Positions 29,532 to 39,519 are shown, counted from the first letter of the stretch. The stretch is 64,000 nt of DNA from Prochlorococcus sp. MIT 0701 (GCF_000760295.1 NZ_JNBA01000036.1:62001-126000); one strand, 5' to 3'. Translations and numbers: made by a program. Notes: generated from the letters alone by a model not told the origin.

Positions 29532-30503
29532 ATGCTTCGGACCCCTGCATCTGTCTTAACGGCTCTGGTTGTTCTCTCCACTGTCTCTGCTACTCAGACT
29601 CCAGCACAGGCCAGTCAACCAACCGTGGTCGCCATTGATGGTGTGCTCTGTGATCTCACTCGCACCCTTGTAGCCACAGACGTCAAGGTGGTTTGCCTGA
29701 TTCAACCTGGTAGCGATCCCCACAACTACAGGCTCAAACCCAGCGACCGACAGGCTCTGAGCAACGCGAGTCTGGTGTTGCATAACGGCTTCAAGCTCAC
29801 CCCGAGTGCAAACAAAATCAGCGGCTCAGCCAAGGTGATTGCCGTGGCGGAGGAGGCCATGCCCACTGCGAGCCACGCAAGCCACGATGACGACCATGCG
29901 GAGCATGGCGCTCATAACCACAATGACTCGGATCCCCACGTCTGGCACGATCCCGCCAACTCAGCCGCGATGGTTGTGGTTGTTGCTGATCGTCTCGCTC
30001 CAGTCCTACCTGCATCGCAACGGTCTGCATTGGCTGCCCGGGCAGCAGAAGCTATTACCGTCCTCAATGCCGTTGGTGATTGGGGCGGCAAGCAGTTCGC
30101 CACGATTCCTGAGAATCAGCGCGTTCTCGTGAGTGAACACAAGGCTTATAGCCACCTCACGAATCGCTATGGGCTGAGACAAATCACCATGCTCGATTCC
30201 TTCACCACCGGAGGCGTTCTGCGCCCCTCTAGCCTTAGAACGATCACAACTGAAGTGCAAGGGTCCGGCGCCCAAACCCTATTTCCTGAATCTCTGCCTG
30301 TCAGCAAGACCCTGCGTCGCATCAGCCGCAGCACTGGACTGCCCGTTTATAGCTCACCTCTTTTCGCAGATGGCCTCGCTCCAAATCGCTCCACAGTTGG
30401 CACGGCAACGCTGAACATTTGCACTGTGGTCAAAGGCCAAGGAGGTCAGTGTGATCAGGTCGCTGCCGATAAACTCATTGGGCGTTGGTCCGCAATTCGT
30501 TGA
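29532..30503 (+). CDS. znuA: Zinc-binding periplasmic protein ZnuA
   Basis: 323 residues with a signal peptide (LTALVVLSTVSATQTPAQA). Cluster A-I metal-binding fold: VKVVCLIQPGSDPHNYRLKP, the NDSDPHVWHDPANSAAMV stretch, VSEHKAYSHLTNRYGLRQ and the Asp in SSPLFADGLA. The loop at about residues 112-136 is His/Asp-rich (HASHDDDHAEHGAHNH), as usual for zinc-type members. It delivers Zn to ZnuBC. Divergent from znuCB across the Zur box. Confidence 0.92.
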   Translation: MLRTPASVLTALVVLSTVSATQTPAQASQPTVVAIDGVLCDLTRTLVATDVKVVCLIQPGSDPHNYRLKPSDRQALSNASLVLHNGFKLTPSANKISGSAKVIAVAEEAMPTASHASHDDDHAEHGAHNHNDSDPHVWHDPANSAAMVVVVADRLAPVLPASQRSALAARAAEAITVLNAVGDWGGKQFATIPENQRVLVSEHKAYSHLTNRYGLRQITMLDSFTTGGVLRPSSLRTITTEVQGSGAQTLFPESLPVSKTLRRISRSTGLPVYSSPLFADGLAPNRSTVGTATLNICTVVKGQGGQCDQVAADKLIGRWSAIR

Positions 30504-30556
30504 ACAATCAATTTCACCTTTGTTAAAGCCCTTTCAATTAATTCCTACACAATCAA

Positions 30557-31765
30557 ATGCCTCGTTGTCTCTTCAATCGACCCCAGTTTTTGTTTCTAGC
30601 GCTCCTGCTTGCTCCAGTAACGCTTGATGCCACCCTCTGCCGTCCCAGCGTTGCTGGTGGCAACCATAACCATGGTGGCAGTGGCGAAGAAGCGCTAGAG
30701 GCAGGAGAGTTTCGTGCATCCCCTGTTCTCAGCATCGAAGGCCATGGAGGATTCATGACCAACCTCGATGGCAGCCCTGAGCACTACGCCATCGATGGTT
30801 TGCTTGGCCTGGAGATGGAGTGGGGTCTTGGAAATGGCGGTAGCTTCGCTATTGAGGCCGCCATTGGTCCAGCCCTGGTGTGGGGTGAAGCGGAACACTT
30901 TTACGGCAAGGTTCATGTGGATGAGCATGCCGAGGGGACGGATAGCCATGACGACGATCATGGCGACGAGCATGACGAGCATGACGACGACGATCATGGC
31001 GATGAGCATGACGACCATGACGAGCATGACGACGACGATCATGGCGATGAGCATGACGACCATGACGAGGAGACGGATAACCATGACGACAATGACCATG
31101 CCGATGAGCATGATGACGACCATGAGGAGGAGACGGATAGCCATGACGACGACGACCATGCCGACGATGAACATGACGACGATGACGGCCATGCCAGCCA
31201 TGGCTCCCATGACACCGACTACAAGCGCAGCGATGTCCGCGGTTTCCTACAGGCGCGCTATGCCCCTAACGATCACCTGAGCCTGTCGGTCTCCTGGAAT
31301 CCCTACTACGTCACCAAGGATCAAGGCGAAGACATTAAGGGTCTGAAGAATGAACTAGGCGCGAAGGTGGTTTGGGCATTGGGTGATGGAGATGTCAATT
31401 TTGCTCTCGGCGATCGCCTCGAAGATCTGATCGATGGCGTTTATCTCTCTATCGACCATCGACAGGGATGGGAATCAGATGGCACATGGATGGGCAACTA
31501 CACCGATCCCCGTCTTGGAGTCGGTTTCAATGTCGACCTGTTGAACATCAGCCTCAACGCTGGACCACGCTTCTACGTACCGGGCAGCTACTCCGGACTA
31601 GAACAGCGCACCGATTTCGCAGGCGAACTGGCAGTTGCATACCCTGTCGGCAACAACACTGTTCTGTTCGCCCACTGGCAGCCCACCTACAGTTCAGAAG
31701 GAGGCTCAGGCTGGGGTGAAGGCTGGCAGCACCATGTCGGCACCGGCGTCACATTCAGCTTCTAA
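30557..31765 (+). CDS. His/Asp-rich outer-membrane protein, likely zinc-related
   Basis: 402 residues with a signal peptide (FLFLALLLAPVTLDATLCRP). The middle third (about 121-219) is a tandem His/Asp/Glu repeat of units such as HDDDHGDEHD. The rest looks like a beta-barrel: alternating strands (GFLQARYAPNDHLSLSVSW, VDLLNISLNAGPRFYVP) and a terminal aromatic, TGVTFSF, as in outer-membrane barrels. It follows znuA by 53 nt, likely in the same Zur-controlled unit. Role in zinc capture or passage is inference. Confidence 0.8.
   Translation: MPRCLFNRPQFLFLALLLAPVTLDATLCRPSVAGGNHNHGGSGEEALEAGEFRASPVLSIEGHGGFMTNLDGSPEHYAIDGLLGLEMEWGLGNGGSFAIEAAIGPALVWGEAEHFYGKVHVDEHAEGTDSHDDDHGDEHDEHDDDDHGDEHDDHDEHDDDDHGDEHDDHDEETDNHDDNDHADEHDDDHEEETDSHDDDDHADDEHDDDDGHASHGSHDTDYKRSDVRGFLQARYAPNDHLSLSVSWNPYYVTKDQGEDIKGLKNELGAKVVWALGDGDVNFALGDRLEDLIDGVYLSIDHRQGWESDGTWMGNYTDPRLGVGFNVDLLNISLNAGPRFYVPGSYSGLEQRTDFAGELAVAYPVGNNTVLFAHWQPTYSSEGGSGWGEGWQHHVGTGVTFSF
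30940..31205 (+). repeat. In-gene His/Asp/Glu tandem repeat
   Basis: DNA built of near-copies of units like CATGACGACGATCATGGCG and GATGAGCATGACGACCATG, encoding the His/Asp stretch of the outer-membrane protein. Such repeats change copy number easily, so length variation between strains is expected. Confidence 0.85.
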
Positions 31766-31780
31766 GCAAACAGCGATAGA

Positions 31781-33103
31781 TCAGCCTGCAGACAACCAAA
31801 GTGCCTCCTTAATTCGTATTGGAAAGACCTCGAGCCACTCAAGCGTGGTGGCATCAATCAGAGCCGCTCGGCCTGCATCCAATCCTGGCTTGGTGACTGT
31901 CATCAACAACTGTTCGCCAACAGGGTCAAACTGCAGCATTGAACCTGGCTTAAAAAGCCATGGTGCTAGTTGGCGGCGGCTTAGTACAACGCCGCCGCCA
32001 TCCAGTAGAACAAGCTCATGTTGCATGCGGCGATCCTGCCTGCGACCAAGAACCGCCCAAACACGTTCGCCCCTGTTATCACAGCTCAAGGCCAGCACTG
32101 ACTCTTCGCCAAGCCAGAGCTGCTTAGGGGGCAATCCTGGAATCACCAACTCGATCGAACGACGATAGTCAGGCCAATGGCGAATGAGCACTGCCCTTCC
32201 CGTAGCCTGGCAGAAATCTCCGAGATCCCTTGCCCCGGGGAGGATTTGGGGGGTCTTGTAGTTTTCAATCAGTGGACGCAGTGTCAGCCCGTTGAAGGTG
32301 GGCACAACCGCTCCACCACCGGCCGGCAGCAGCTGGATCGGACCGGAGGCATTGATCTCAAGGGTTCTTCTCTCACCATCCGCTTTGATGAGTTCAGTGC
32401 GTCCACTTCCTGGAGAGAATCCTCCTGTTTGCGCAAGCAGATCACCGTTCAGATTGCTGCTGAGATCAGCAAAAAGATATTGCCCTGGCACTAATGGCAT
32501 CAATTTGCCTGCCTTTGGATAGGCGAGCTGATCGCGATGAGCCGTGATATTGCGTGGCAACAAAGGCAGCAAAAAAAGTCGCTGCTTCCAGTCCTTATCC
32601 GTTTCGATCAAGGCTGCTCCCTTGCCATTGCCAAGGGGAACAACGCTTTTGATCTGATTCAGCGTGGGGCTAAGGGGTATCCAACGCCCATCGCGTCTCT
32701 GGACTTGCAGTTGGTCTCCGCCATCCACATGGCGATTCACTAACAGCCAGGGTCTCGGATCCCACCACCAGTGCTGGGGGGGTAGAGCCTGGGCTCGATG
32801 ATCCTGTCCAGCAACCGTCAGCTGAATTGAGGTCTTGATGCTCTGTTTGGCATCAATCAACAGACGAAGCAGATTGTTCTCCCCCTGCCAACGGTGAGGT
32901 AGGTCCGGTTGCAATTGACTATCCGCCGCCACGCTCCCCAGTTGCATCGGCCGACTGAAGCGAAGGTCAAGGGCAGCACTACCTGACTGGAGAGGCTGCG
33001 GTGTGCGTGACACCAATCGAGGGGGACGGCGCAGCAGCAGTTGCTGTTGCACCAGCACCAGAGCCGCGAAGCTTGTTAGCAGCACCCACATCTTTTGCTT
33101 CAT
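31781..33103 (-). CDS. Secreted or membrane-anchored beta-propeller-like hypothetical protein
   Basis: 440 residues from MKQKMWVLLTSFAALVLVQQ, an N-terminal hydrophobic anchor. Start chosen by the ATGA overlap with the upstream permease-subunit gene. After an Ig-like stretch with ALDLRFSRPMQLGSV there are repeated short strand blocks with WD/NHL-like rhythm (GERVWAVLGRRQDRRMQHEL, LVLLDGGGVVLSRRQL, RAALIDATTLEWLEVF). No catalytic motif. Operon with the zinc-type permease genes upstream suggests an envelope role in metal handling; unproven. Confidence 0.7.
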   Translation of the reverse strand: MKQKMWVLLTSFAALVLVQQQLLLRRPPRLVSRTPQPLQSGSAALDLRFSRPMQLGSVAADSQLQPDLPHRWQGENNLLRLLIDAKQSIKTSIQLTVAGQDHRAQALPPQHWWWDPRPWLLVNRHVDGGDQLQVQRRDGRWIPLSPTLNQIKSVVPLGNGKGAALIETDKDWKQRLFLLPLLPRNITAHRDQLAYPKAGKLMPLVPGQYLFADLSSNLNGDLLAQTGGFSPGSGRTELIKADGERRTLEINASGPIQLLPAGGGAVVPTFNGLTLRPLIENYKTPQILPGARDLGDFCQATGRAVLIRHWPDYRRSIELVIPGLPPKQLWLGEESVLALSCDNRGERVWAVLGRRQDRRMQHELVLLDGGGVVLSRRQLAPWLFKPGSMLQFDPVGEQLLMTVTKPGLDAGRAALIDATTLEWLEVFPIRIKEALWLSAG

Positions 33104-33753
33104 GGTTCCAGAGGTCGTTCCGGCCTTTGAATCGGAGTAATTGTCTCGGGAACCACAACGGCGACTCTTTGGCCCTGACGTGTTTCCACCTTCATATGCC
33201 CTTCGATCTTGAGCCACTGATTGACCTTGGGCTTAGCGTCCACTGGCCAGGACACCGGTAGACCTGCAGGGGTGGCATCCGCCAGACAGCAGCGCACCGT
33301 AAGGCGTGCGATCTGGGCTGGCTCATCGCCTCTCTTGAGCACAAATCCACTGATGTTTAAAGGATTGCCATCCACCAGATCAGGGTCGGGCTGGCTGCGC
33401 AATAGCCTTACCCATTCCGTAAGCGTGCGCTGTTGAGGCGGCAGCACGAAAGCCAAATCCGGCGGTTCAGGTAGTCCTTGCGGGCGCGAGGCCGCCAGGT
33501 CGCTGAAGGAAGGATGCGGGGGCACTAGCAACACAAGTACTGCCATCCCAGCACTGGCCAGCCAGGGCCATGAGACTGATTCTTGCCGCTTGCGGCTTTT
33601 CATCCCCACCATCACCCCTGCAATCAGCAGCGCCACTCCTGAAGCACTCACAAGTTTGTGGAAGCCACCGGCGAGAAGGAGGTCGAGGCGGCCAGAATGA
33701 ACACTCCAGACCACCATCCATCCCCACAGCACCAGAAGGAGGGCACGGATCAT
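33100..33753 (-). CDS. TIGR03943-type putative permease subunit
   Basis: 217 residues: two or three N-terminal helices (IRALLLVLWGWMVVWSVHSG, KLVSASGVALLIAGVMVGM), then a soluble domain with FVLKRGDEPAQIARLTVRCC and KVNQWLKIEGHMKVE. This architecture goes with the DUF318/SO_0444-type permease encoded just upstream (13 nt apart). In the family the pair is implicated in metal efflux or zinc/copper handling. Its last 4 nt overlap the start of the next gene. Confidence 0.75.
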   Translation of the reverse strand: MIRALLLVLWGWMVVWSVHSGRLDLLLAGGFHKLVSASGVALLIAGVMVGMKSRKRQESVSWPWLASAGMAVLVLLVPPHPSFSDLAASRPQGLPEPPDLAFVLPPQQRTLTEWVRLLRSQPDPDLVDGNPLNISGFVLKRGDEPAQIARLTVRCCLADATPAGLPVSWPVDAKPKVNQWLKIEGHMKVETRQGQRVAVVVPETITPIQRPERPLEP

Positions 33754-33766
33754 CGTTTTCTCCTGT

Positions 33767-34723
33767 TCAAAGTTGCCATAAATTGACCCACTGACCGATT
33801 AGCAGCACGCCTAGACAGGCCACGATTGCGGTAATGCCAATCGCTTTTGGCCTGAGCAACACCGTGAACAGACCTGCAAGTTTCAGATCCACAACTGGAC
33901 CCAGTAATAGGAACGCCAGCAGGGCTCCGGGTGTCACCTGGGCAGCGAAGCCAAGGGCCAGAAAGGCATCCACGCTTGAGCACACCGAGACCACGATCGC
34001 CAGCAGCATCAACGCCAAAATCGAGAGTGTCGGCGCGCTGCCTACCGCCAATAGCCAACTGCGTGGCAGCCAGGTCTGCACAAGGGCGGCGATCACACAA
34101 CCGAGCACGAGCAGAGCAAGCAGGTCAAGAAATTCCCTGCTGCTTTGTTCCAGCACCTCACTGAGTTGAGGTCGCTCAATCCTCCTTGGTTGTGGATCGG
34201 GTATCGCGCCTCCGATCAGCCCACCGCCTCTTTCTAATAGGCCGATACTGCTCAAGGGCTGGCTAAGACGCCGTTCTGCCAGTAGGGACGATTCAATCAG
34301 TTGCGCTTCTGGTAGCTGCACCAAAAGAGCACTGAGTAACAGAGCGATTAGAAAAGCTCCGAGTGGTCTAGCAATCAGCAACCAAGACTGATCAGGGAAA
34401 GCGGCCCAGGTGCTGGCGAGAACAATCGGATTCAGGACTGGCGCTGCAAAAAGAAAGCCGAAGGCTGTGCCCAAAGGAGCACCGCTGGCCAGTAATCGGC
34501 GGGCGACAGGCACATTGCCGCATTCACAAGCAGGCAGGGCAAAGCCCATTAAGGCACCCGTGATCGGCGCTAGCAGTGGATGCCTGGGGAGACGTCCGAT
34601 CCAGGCCCCCTGGGGTACAAGCCAACGGGCCAAACCAGCAATAGTGACACCCAGCAACAGGAAGGGAATCGCTTCAAGTAGAAGGCCCTGAAATATCGCC
34701 CAGGCTGTAGCGAGCCTATCCAT
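33767..34723 (-). CDS. SO_0444/DUF318-family permease (Cu/Zn-type)
   Basis: 318 residues, about eight hydrophobic helices. Signature GFALPACECGNVPVARRLLA (ACECG with a Cys-Glu-Cys core) and LFAAPVLNPIVLASTW, then a second half with VSVCSSVDAFLALGFAAQVTP. It belongs to the permease family linked to metal efflux or redistribution. It starts the leftward operon 34723 to 31781 and is near znu genes and a Zur-like regulator, suggesting a zinc role. Confidence 0.8.
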   Translation of the reverse strand: MDRLATAWAIFQGLLLEAIPFLLLGVTIAGLARWLVPQGAWIGRLPRHPLLAPITGALMGFALPACECGNVPVARRLLASGAPLGTAFGFLFAAPVLNPIVLASTWAAFPDQSWLLIARPLGAFLIALLLSALLVQLPEAQLIESSLLAERRLSQPLSSIGLLERGGGLIGGAIPDPQPRRIERPQLSEVLEQSSREFLDLLALLVLGCVIAALVQTWLPRSWLLAVGSAPTLSILALMLLAIVVSVCSSVDAFLALGFAAQVTPGALLAFLLLGPVVDLKLAGLFTVLLRPKAIGITAIVACLGVLLIGQWVNLWQL

Positions 34724-35559
34724 CTAGCTCAACTGTGCATGTGGCTGATTCTGCACCAATAGAAATCTTTTGCAGGGTTTTTCACGACGTTGAATTGATC
34801 AGCTTGAAAACTTGTGACACTTGATCGCTACTAATCATTTATTGACATGAGTTCCCAAAGCGACCTTGCAAACCACTTATAACCATATGGCAGTGACTGA
34901 CTCGCGTTGAATGTCAGAGTAGGGCAATTACCCTTTTGAATACAAGAGCTGGGTGAATATTCTTCAGCTTGATTCTCGTGTGAAGTGCTACTGCAGCAAT
35001 GACCAGAACTCCAATCAAGGCCCTTGCAGACCCTAATGATATACAAATAATAGAGGAAGTTCCCTCATCTGAAAAGGATTATGTGATCTCATTAATCAGT
35101 TAGAGTTTCGAACAATCGTGCGTTTACTTTCACCTCAAGGCCTTGAAGGCTACTGGCTTGATTATCGATCTACATAAGGATCGCTAGACTTTCTTCCGCT
35201 TGGAGCAAAAACCTTCGGTGTTTTGCAGGATTGGCTTAATTGTTCAGTAAAAGAATGCCAAACTCAGCCATTGATTACGAATCATTGTAATTATTCACCC
35301 ATCAGTGAATCATTGGCCAATGCTTAATTGCAAACCAAGGTTCTGGTAAATATCATTTCAAAATGAGAAAAATAATTTATCAATCTAAGACTCTAGATTC
35401 TCTTGAGGTCTGCGTAAAAATCTGCTTTATTGGATGAAATTGCCTTGGCTCAATGGTTTTACTCGTTGATTTTCTACAATCATTCATGCAAAAAATTTCT
35501 CAAAAGCAATCCTCTTGCCATCTCCTCTGAGCTAAAAGAGCAAATGAACGAGCGCGTCC
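34724..35559. other. Gap between the permease operon and the Zur-like gene
   Basis: About 830 nt, AT-rich. Candidates that I could not confirm: a 34-residue frame at 34999-35103 (MTRTPIKALADPND...) and a Cys-containing minus frame at 34831-35046. Near 35274-35291 lies ATTAC(8)GTAAT with an AATCATT core, a weak Zur-like site. The region should hold the divergent promoters of the permease operon and the zur gene. Confidence 0.5.
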
Positions 35560-35964
35560 ATGCCTGTCGATCAGAGCCAACCCACACTGCGGCAGAAGCA
35601 ACTTTTGAAAGAACTGCGTGGCTGTTGCGATGAAATGAGCGGTCAGCAGCTTCATCGCGCCTTACAGGACAGCCCCTATGCCATGGGACTTGCGACCGTA
35701 TACAGAAACTTGCGCCAGCTTCAACAACGAGGACTGGTGAGATGCCGACACCTACCTACCGGTGAAGCCCTCTATGCGCCTGTGGAAAGGGACCTCCATC
35801 ACCTGACATGCGTGGACTGCGGCCAAACGCTGCCGATCGAGCATTGCCCTTTGCACAACCTCAACATCCCTAAAGAACAAAGTCATGATTTTCAGCTGAT
35901 CTTCCACACACTGGAGTTCTTTGGTCTGTGTGAGAGCTGCCAAAAAGGTCAAAAACTGCCCTGA
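35560..35964 (+). CDS. zur: Fur-family regulator, probably Zur
   Basis: 134 residues. Winged helix: LRQKQLLKELRGCCDEMSGQ, LATVYRNLRQLQQRGLVRCR; zinc-structural pairs LTCVDCGQT and LCESCQKG. The HHLTCVDC block is the Fur/Zur dimer-type site. Assignment to Zur rather than Fur rests on context: a Zur-like box and znuABC within 6 kb. Zur represses zinc-uptake genes when zinc is plentiful. Start at ATG 35560; the longer frame before it is spurious. Confidence 0.8.
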   Translation: MPVDQSQPTLRQKQLLKELRGCCDEMSGQQLHRALQDSPYAMGLATVYRNLRQLQQRGLVRCRHLPTGEALYAPVERDLHHLTCVDCGQTLPIEHCPLHNLNIPKEQSHDFQLIFHTLEFFGLCESCQKGQKLP

Positions 35965-36935
35965 ACAGCAGACTCCAGACCCCTAACTCCAACAATGATT
36001 GCCCAGCCTTCAACATGTTCCGAGAGTTTGCCCAGCCTTAAATGCAATCCCATCTGCAAGCACAACGCAGACAAGCACGACCACAAGGTCATCAGCATTC
36101 AAAGCCTCATCACAGTTATCACTGCTCACGAGAAGAGTTAAGCCAGCATCAAGCAATTAACTCATGAGCTGCAGCCAGAAAAAACACTATCGCCTGCTGA
36201 ACACTATTGCGCGTACAAACATGGCACTTTGCTGCTGCCCAGCAGAGCTCTTTTCAAGACAACATTCAGATACTTCATCCACACCCATACGTTGCAAGGC
36301 ATCCGCATGCTCACACCATCCAAGCCATTCACCAGGCAACTGACCTAGAGCAACAAGCTGTCAACGCGAATGGGGAAGCTCCTATCGATCGTTCCTCTTT
36401 ATGGCATCAAGGCCACTTGCGCGCGACAGTAATGAACAGGCAAACCAGCCATCAAGACAAAAGCAGAATGGAGTCTTTGCTGATCCTGAAGCAAGGTCGA
36501 CTGAATCAGCCCCATTGGGCCCAAACAGAACACTATGAGTGCCTGTATCAAGGATCAAGTTGATTCCGTCCAAGATGCAGGGATTACCAAAAAAGATGCC
36601 GGCTGAGCACTTAAGCGTGGATCAGCTGTAGTCGCCAGCTGCTGCAATCGACATCAACACCCTGAGCATGACAGCGATCATCATTCTGCAAATGTCTTGG
36701 CAAAGGGGAGTCGGCTGCTGTCAATCCGCTCTAGTTCAAACTTCCTCTGCAAAAGCACTACCAAACCGGCAATCTCACGATCTAAGTTCTCAACCTTTCA
36801 CACATCAAAGCCATTAAAAAAATTCATTTCTGAAAAATACTCCCGCAGTAGATGGGTTCTATGAGCTCATTATTTTGCTGTATTGGGTTGATATAACTTT
36901 CAAAATGAAGCATAGGATATCCAAAGAAAAGGCAA
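35965..36935. other. Gap of about 970 nt without a supported gene
   Basis: A 118-residue frame at 36207-36563 is open but has many rare-type residues (H, Q, N) and no recognisable pattern; I regard it as chance. No tRNA or strong hairpin was found. Composition is mixed. Confidence 0.5.
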
Positions 36936-37286
36936 CTACTCATCTTTTGCGACAAGACGAAAGCCTCCACCACAGGCACAGCTTTCGGCTCCATGAGGTG
37001 CACTTATTAGGAAACCTCCGCCACTAAGATCTCCGTAATAATTAAGGATGAGGCCAGAGAGCAAGTCGAACTGGTCGACAGGGGCATAGAGCGTTACGCC
37101 ATCGGCCCGGGAAACCGGCACACCGCTGCATGGACCAGGCCTTAGACGAACGTGTAGCCAACCCTCACCGCAGGTGTCCTCAGTCAAATCGAGGTGCATC
37201 AAGCCAGGGGTGCCGGCAAAAGCAGCCTGTCGACCCAGCTCAGCTGCGGCCGTTGGGGTAATGCCTAGGCGCGGACCATTTTCCAT
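36936..37286 (-). CDS. HesB/IscA-type iron-sulfur scaffold protein (divergent)
   Basis: 116 residues, start MENGPRLGITPTAAAELGRQ. The A-type fold is recognisable: ITPTAAAELGRQAAF, then GWLHVRLRPGPCSG and the C-terminal cysteine pair AESCACGGGF (canonical CGC is CAC here). The first conserved Cys position differs from classic IscA. It probably carries or delivers Fe-S clusters; divergent residues leave some doubt. Confidence 0.7.
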   Translation of the reverse strand: MENGPRLGITPTAAAELGRQAAFAGTPGLMHLDLTEDTCGEGWLHVRLRPGPCSGVPVSRADGVTLYAPVDQFDLLSGLILNYYGDLSGGGFLISAPHGAESCACGGGFRLVAKDE

Positions 37287-37945
37287 CTCGAAGCGTTAGC
37301 CATGTATCACTATTGCATCCCTAGCGAAATTCTTCATTCTCAAGAAATCAAGCTCTGCAGTTGGCCCTTTCAGGACTGGGACTGGGAAGCCTGACTTGAT
37401 AACGCGTGTCAGCCTTCATGAGCCTTAAGGGACTTGAGACGAGAAGCCCACCACATACTGGATTGATGACGATCATCAAGAAGCCCTACCTAAATCGGCA
37501 GAGCAAAGAGAGCATTCTAAACAATAGAAGCAGATTCATCTAAGAGAATGGTTCGATTGGGGCAATATTTGCGTTGCTACTAAATTGAACAATGGGTGAC
37601 CTACCAGTAACTCCTCTTGAACTGGATTAGGAAAGATTGTACCATTGCTATATCGTCCTAAATGCCACTCAGGGCCAAGCAATATTCTTTCTAAAAGCCG
37701 CAAACTGATTAACCGGTTGGAAGTATACTTGTCAACAGATTTTGACTCAAAAAAGCTTAACTCTTGGCCTCAAAAGTCAGATTCAATTTCATGCATGATT
37801 AAAAAGGCAACAAGACATTTTCCTAGGCGTATATCTTGACGCAATGCAATCCAATCAGTTAGCAATCGCATTTAAAGCTGATTAAATTGAGTGAACAGCT
37901 TTTTTTGAGTTTTAGGCAAACCAAAACGTCTTTACAGCCAATGAA
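37287..37945. other. Gap of about 660 nt left of tRNA-Val
   Basis: Nothing recognisable; only a short open frame (37645-37839) with no support. AT-rich near the tRNA side. Confidence 0.5.
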
Positions 37946-38017
<72 letters not shown>

Positions 38018-38073
38018 CTAGAGACAATTGTGCCTCAAGAGGTCAAGGTGGACTGGATCACAATAGAAGAGAC

Positions 38074-38565
38074 ATGGCCTCTGGCGAGGACCACGACAAA
38101 GCCACCTACTTCTGGAGCCTTCCATTTGGCATCGGCCTGAGCTTTGTGATGGGCTTGCCCAGTGGGCTGATTGGTGGGCTCGCCTTTGTGGTCGGCGGAC
38201 TGTGGCTTTCACCAGACCTCGACACTGACTCAAAACCATTGAAGCGCTGGGGGCTCTTGCAAGGGCTTTGGTGGCCCTACCGCAAACTGATTCCCCATCG
38301 CTCCCTCTTCTCCCACGGCCCACTCATCGGTACCGGTCTAAGAGTGGCCTACCTGATGAGTTGGACTGGCCTACTACTGATGCTCTTGCAGCCTCTGGGT
38401 TGTCCTGCACCGCTGAGCCTTGCCAAAGCATTGAATGAGCAGCTGCGGCTTCATCCTCAACCAATCCTGTCACTGCTGCTAGGGCTGGAAGCCAGTGTTT
38501 GGCTACACCTCATTCTCGATGGCGATCCCCTCCCCGCCGAATGGCATCGCTGGCGTCATCGATGA
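38074..38565 (+). CDS. DUF2227-type putative metal-binding membrane protein
   Basis: 163 residues with about four hydrophobic segments. Recognisable residues: LWLSPDLDTDSKPLKRWG (Asp pair), PHRSLFSHGP and LHLILDGDPLP (His and Asp), which could bind a metal at the membrane. Start ATG at 38074, after the tRNA. The reaction is unknown. Confidence 0.7.
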   Translation: MASGEDHDKATYFWSLPFGIGLSFVMGLPSGLIGGLAFVVGGLWLSPDLDTDSKPLKRWGLLQGLWWPYRKLIPHRSLFSHGPLIGTGLRVAYLMSWTGLLLMLLQPLGCPAPLSLAKALNEQLRLHPQPILSLLLGLEASVWLHLILDGDPLPAEWHRWRHR

Positions 38566-38592
38566 GAAGGTAGGCCAATACAAATCAAAGGC

Positions 38593-39441
38593 ATGGACGC
38601 CGAACAACATCTGGCTCCAACAGAAGCCATCGCGGAGCTGGTCAACATCGTGGCCCAGCTCAGGGATCCCAAGGGAGGATGCCCCTGGGATCTGGAGCAG
38701 ACCCATGCCTCCTTGATTCCATGCATGTTGGAGGAAGCCCACGAAGTGGCCGACGCCATCCGCAACAGTGATGACAACCACCTCAGCGAAGAACTAGGGG
38801 ATCTTCTGCTGCAGGTCGTGCTACATGCTCAGATCGCTAACGAAGAAGGACGCTTCAATCTCGAAGACATCGCCCGAGGCATCAGCGCAAAGCTGATTCG
38901 CCGACACCCACACGTTTTCGCAAATGCAGTAGCAAACGACAGCGAAGCAGTGCGCCAGAGCTGGGAATCGATCAAAGCGAGCGAGCAGCCCAGCGCAGCC
39001 TCGAACAGTCCACTCAGTGATCGTTTACGTAGCAAGATCAGAGGCCAGCCAGCTCTGGCTGGAGCGATGGCAATCTCAAAAAAGGTCGCGAACGTTGGCT
39101 TCGAGTGGAACACCATCAATGGAGTCTGGGAAAAAGTAGACGAAGAGCTAGAGGAACTCAAAGAGGCCGTAGAACATGAAGACCAAGCCCATGCACAAAC
39201 AGAACTTGGCGATGTGCTGTTCACTCTTGTGAATGTTGCTCGCTGGCGCGGCCTCAGCCCGGAAGAGGGCCTTGCAGGTACAAACGAACGCTTCCTTGAA
39301 CGCTTTTCTCGCGTTGAAGCTGCTCTCGAAGGCAAACTGAGCGGCCAATCACTAGCTGAACTTGAGCAACTCTGGCAAACTGCAAAAGCAGCCATTCGTG
39401 AAGAGTCTAAAGCCAAAAAGATATCGAATCAACTCACATGA
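38593..39441 (+). CDS. mazG: Nucleoside triphosphate pyrophosphohydrolase MazG
   Basis: 282 residues with two MazG domains. First: CPWDLEQTHASLIPCMLEEA, with SEELGDLLLQVVLHAQIA (Glu/Asp metal ligands). Second: the repeat-like FEWNTINGVWEKVDEEL and TELGDVLFTLVNVARW. Hydrolyses dNTPs and ppGpp-like nucleotides. Both domains keep the metal-binding carboxylates. ATG at 38593 lies 27 nt after the previous gene. Confidence 0.92.
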   Translation: MDAEQHLAPTEAIAELVNIVAQLRDPKGGCPWDLEQTHASLIPCMLEEAHEVADAIRNSDDNHLSEELGDLLLQVVLHAQIANEEGRFNLEDIARGISAKLIRRHPHVFANAVANDSEAVRQSWESIKASEQPSAASNSPLSDRLRSKIRGQPALAGAMAISKKVANVGFEWNTINGVWEKVDEELEELKEAVEHEDQAHAQTELGDVLFTLVNVARWRGLSPEEGLAGTNERFLERFSRVEAALEGKLSGQSLAELEQLWQTAKAAIREESKAKKISNQLT

Positions 39442-39519
39442 AATCCTTAACCCAATAAGTTAAATCTTCTAAATGCACAACTTCAAAACTCAAGCTATCT
39501 TCTTAAACCAAAACCACCC

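Noticed and set aside
35274..35291. Second Zur box upstream of zur
   Set aside because: Arms ATTAC/GTAAT and the AATCATT core do not share one centre of symmetry, so the match is weaker than at 29496.
36207..36563. Open frame of 118 residues in the gap after zur
   Set aside because: Composition rich in His/Gln/Asn without pattern, no ribosome site, no family resemblance.
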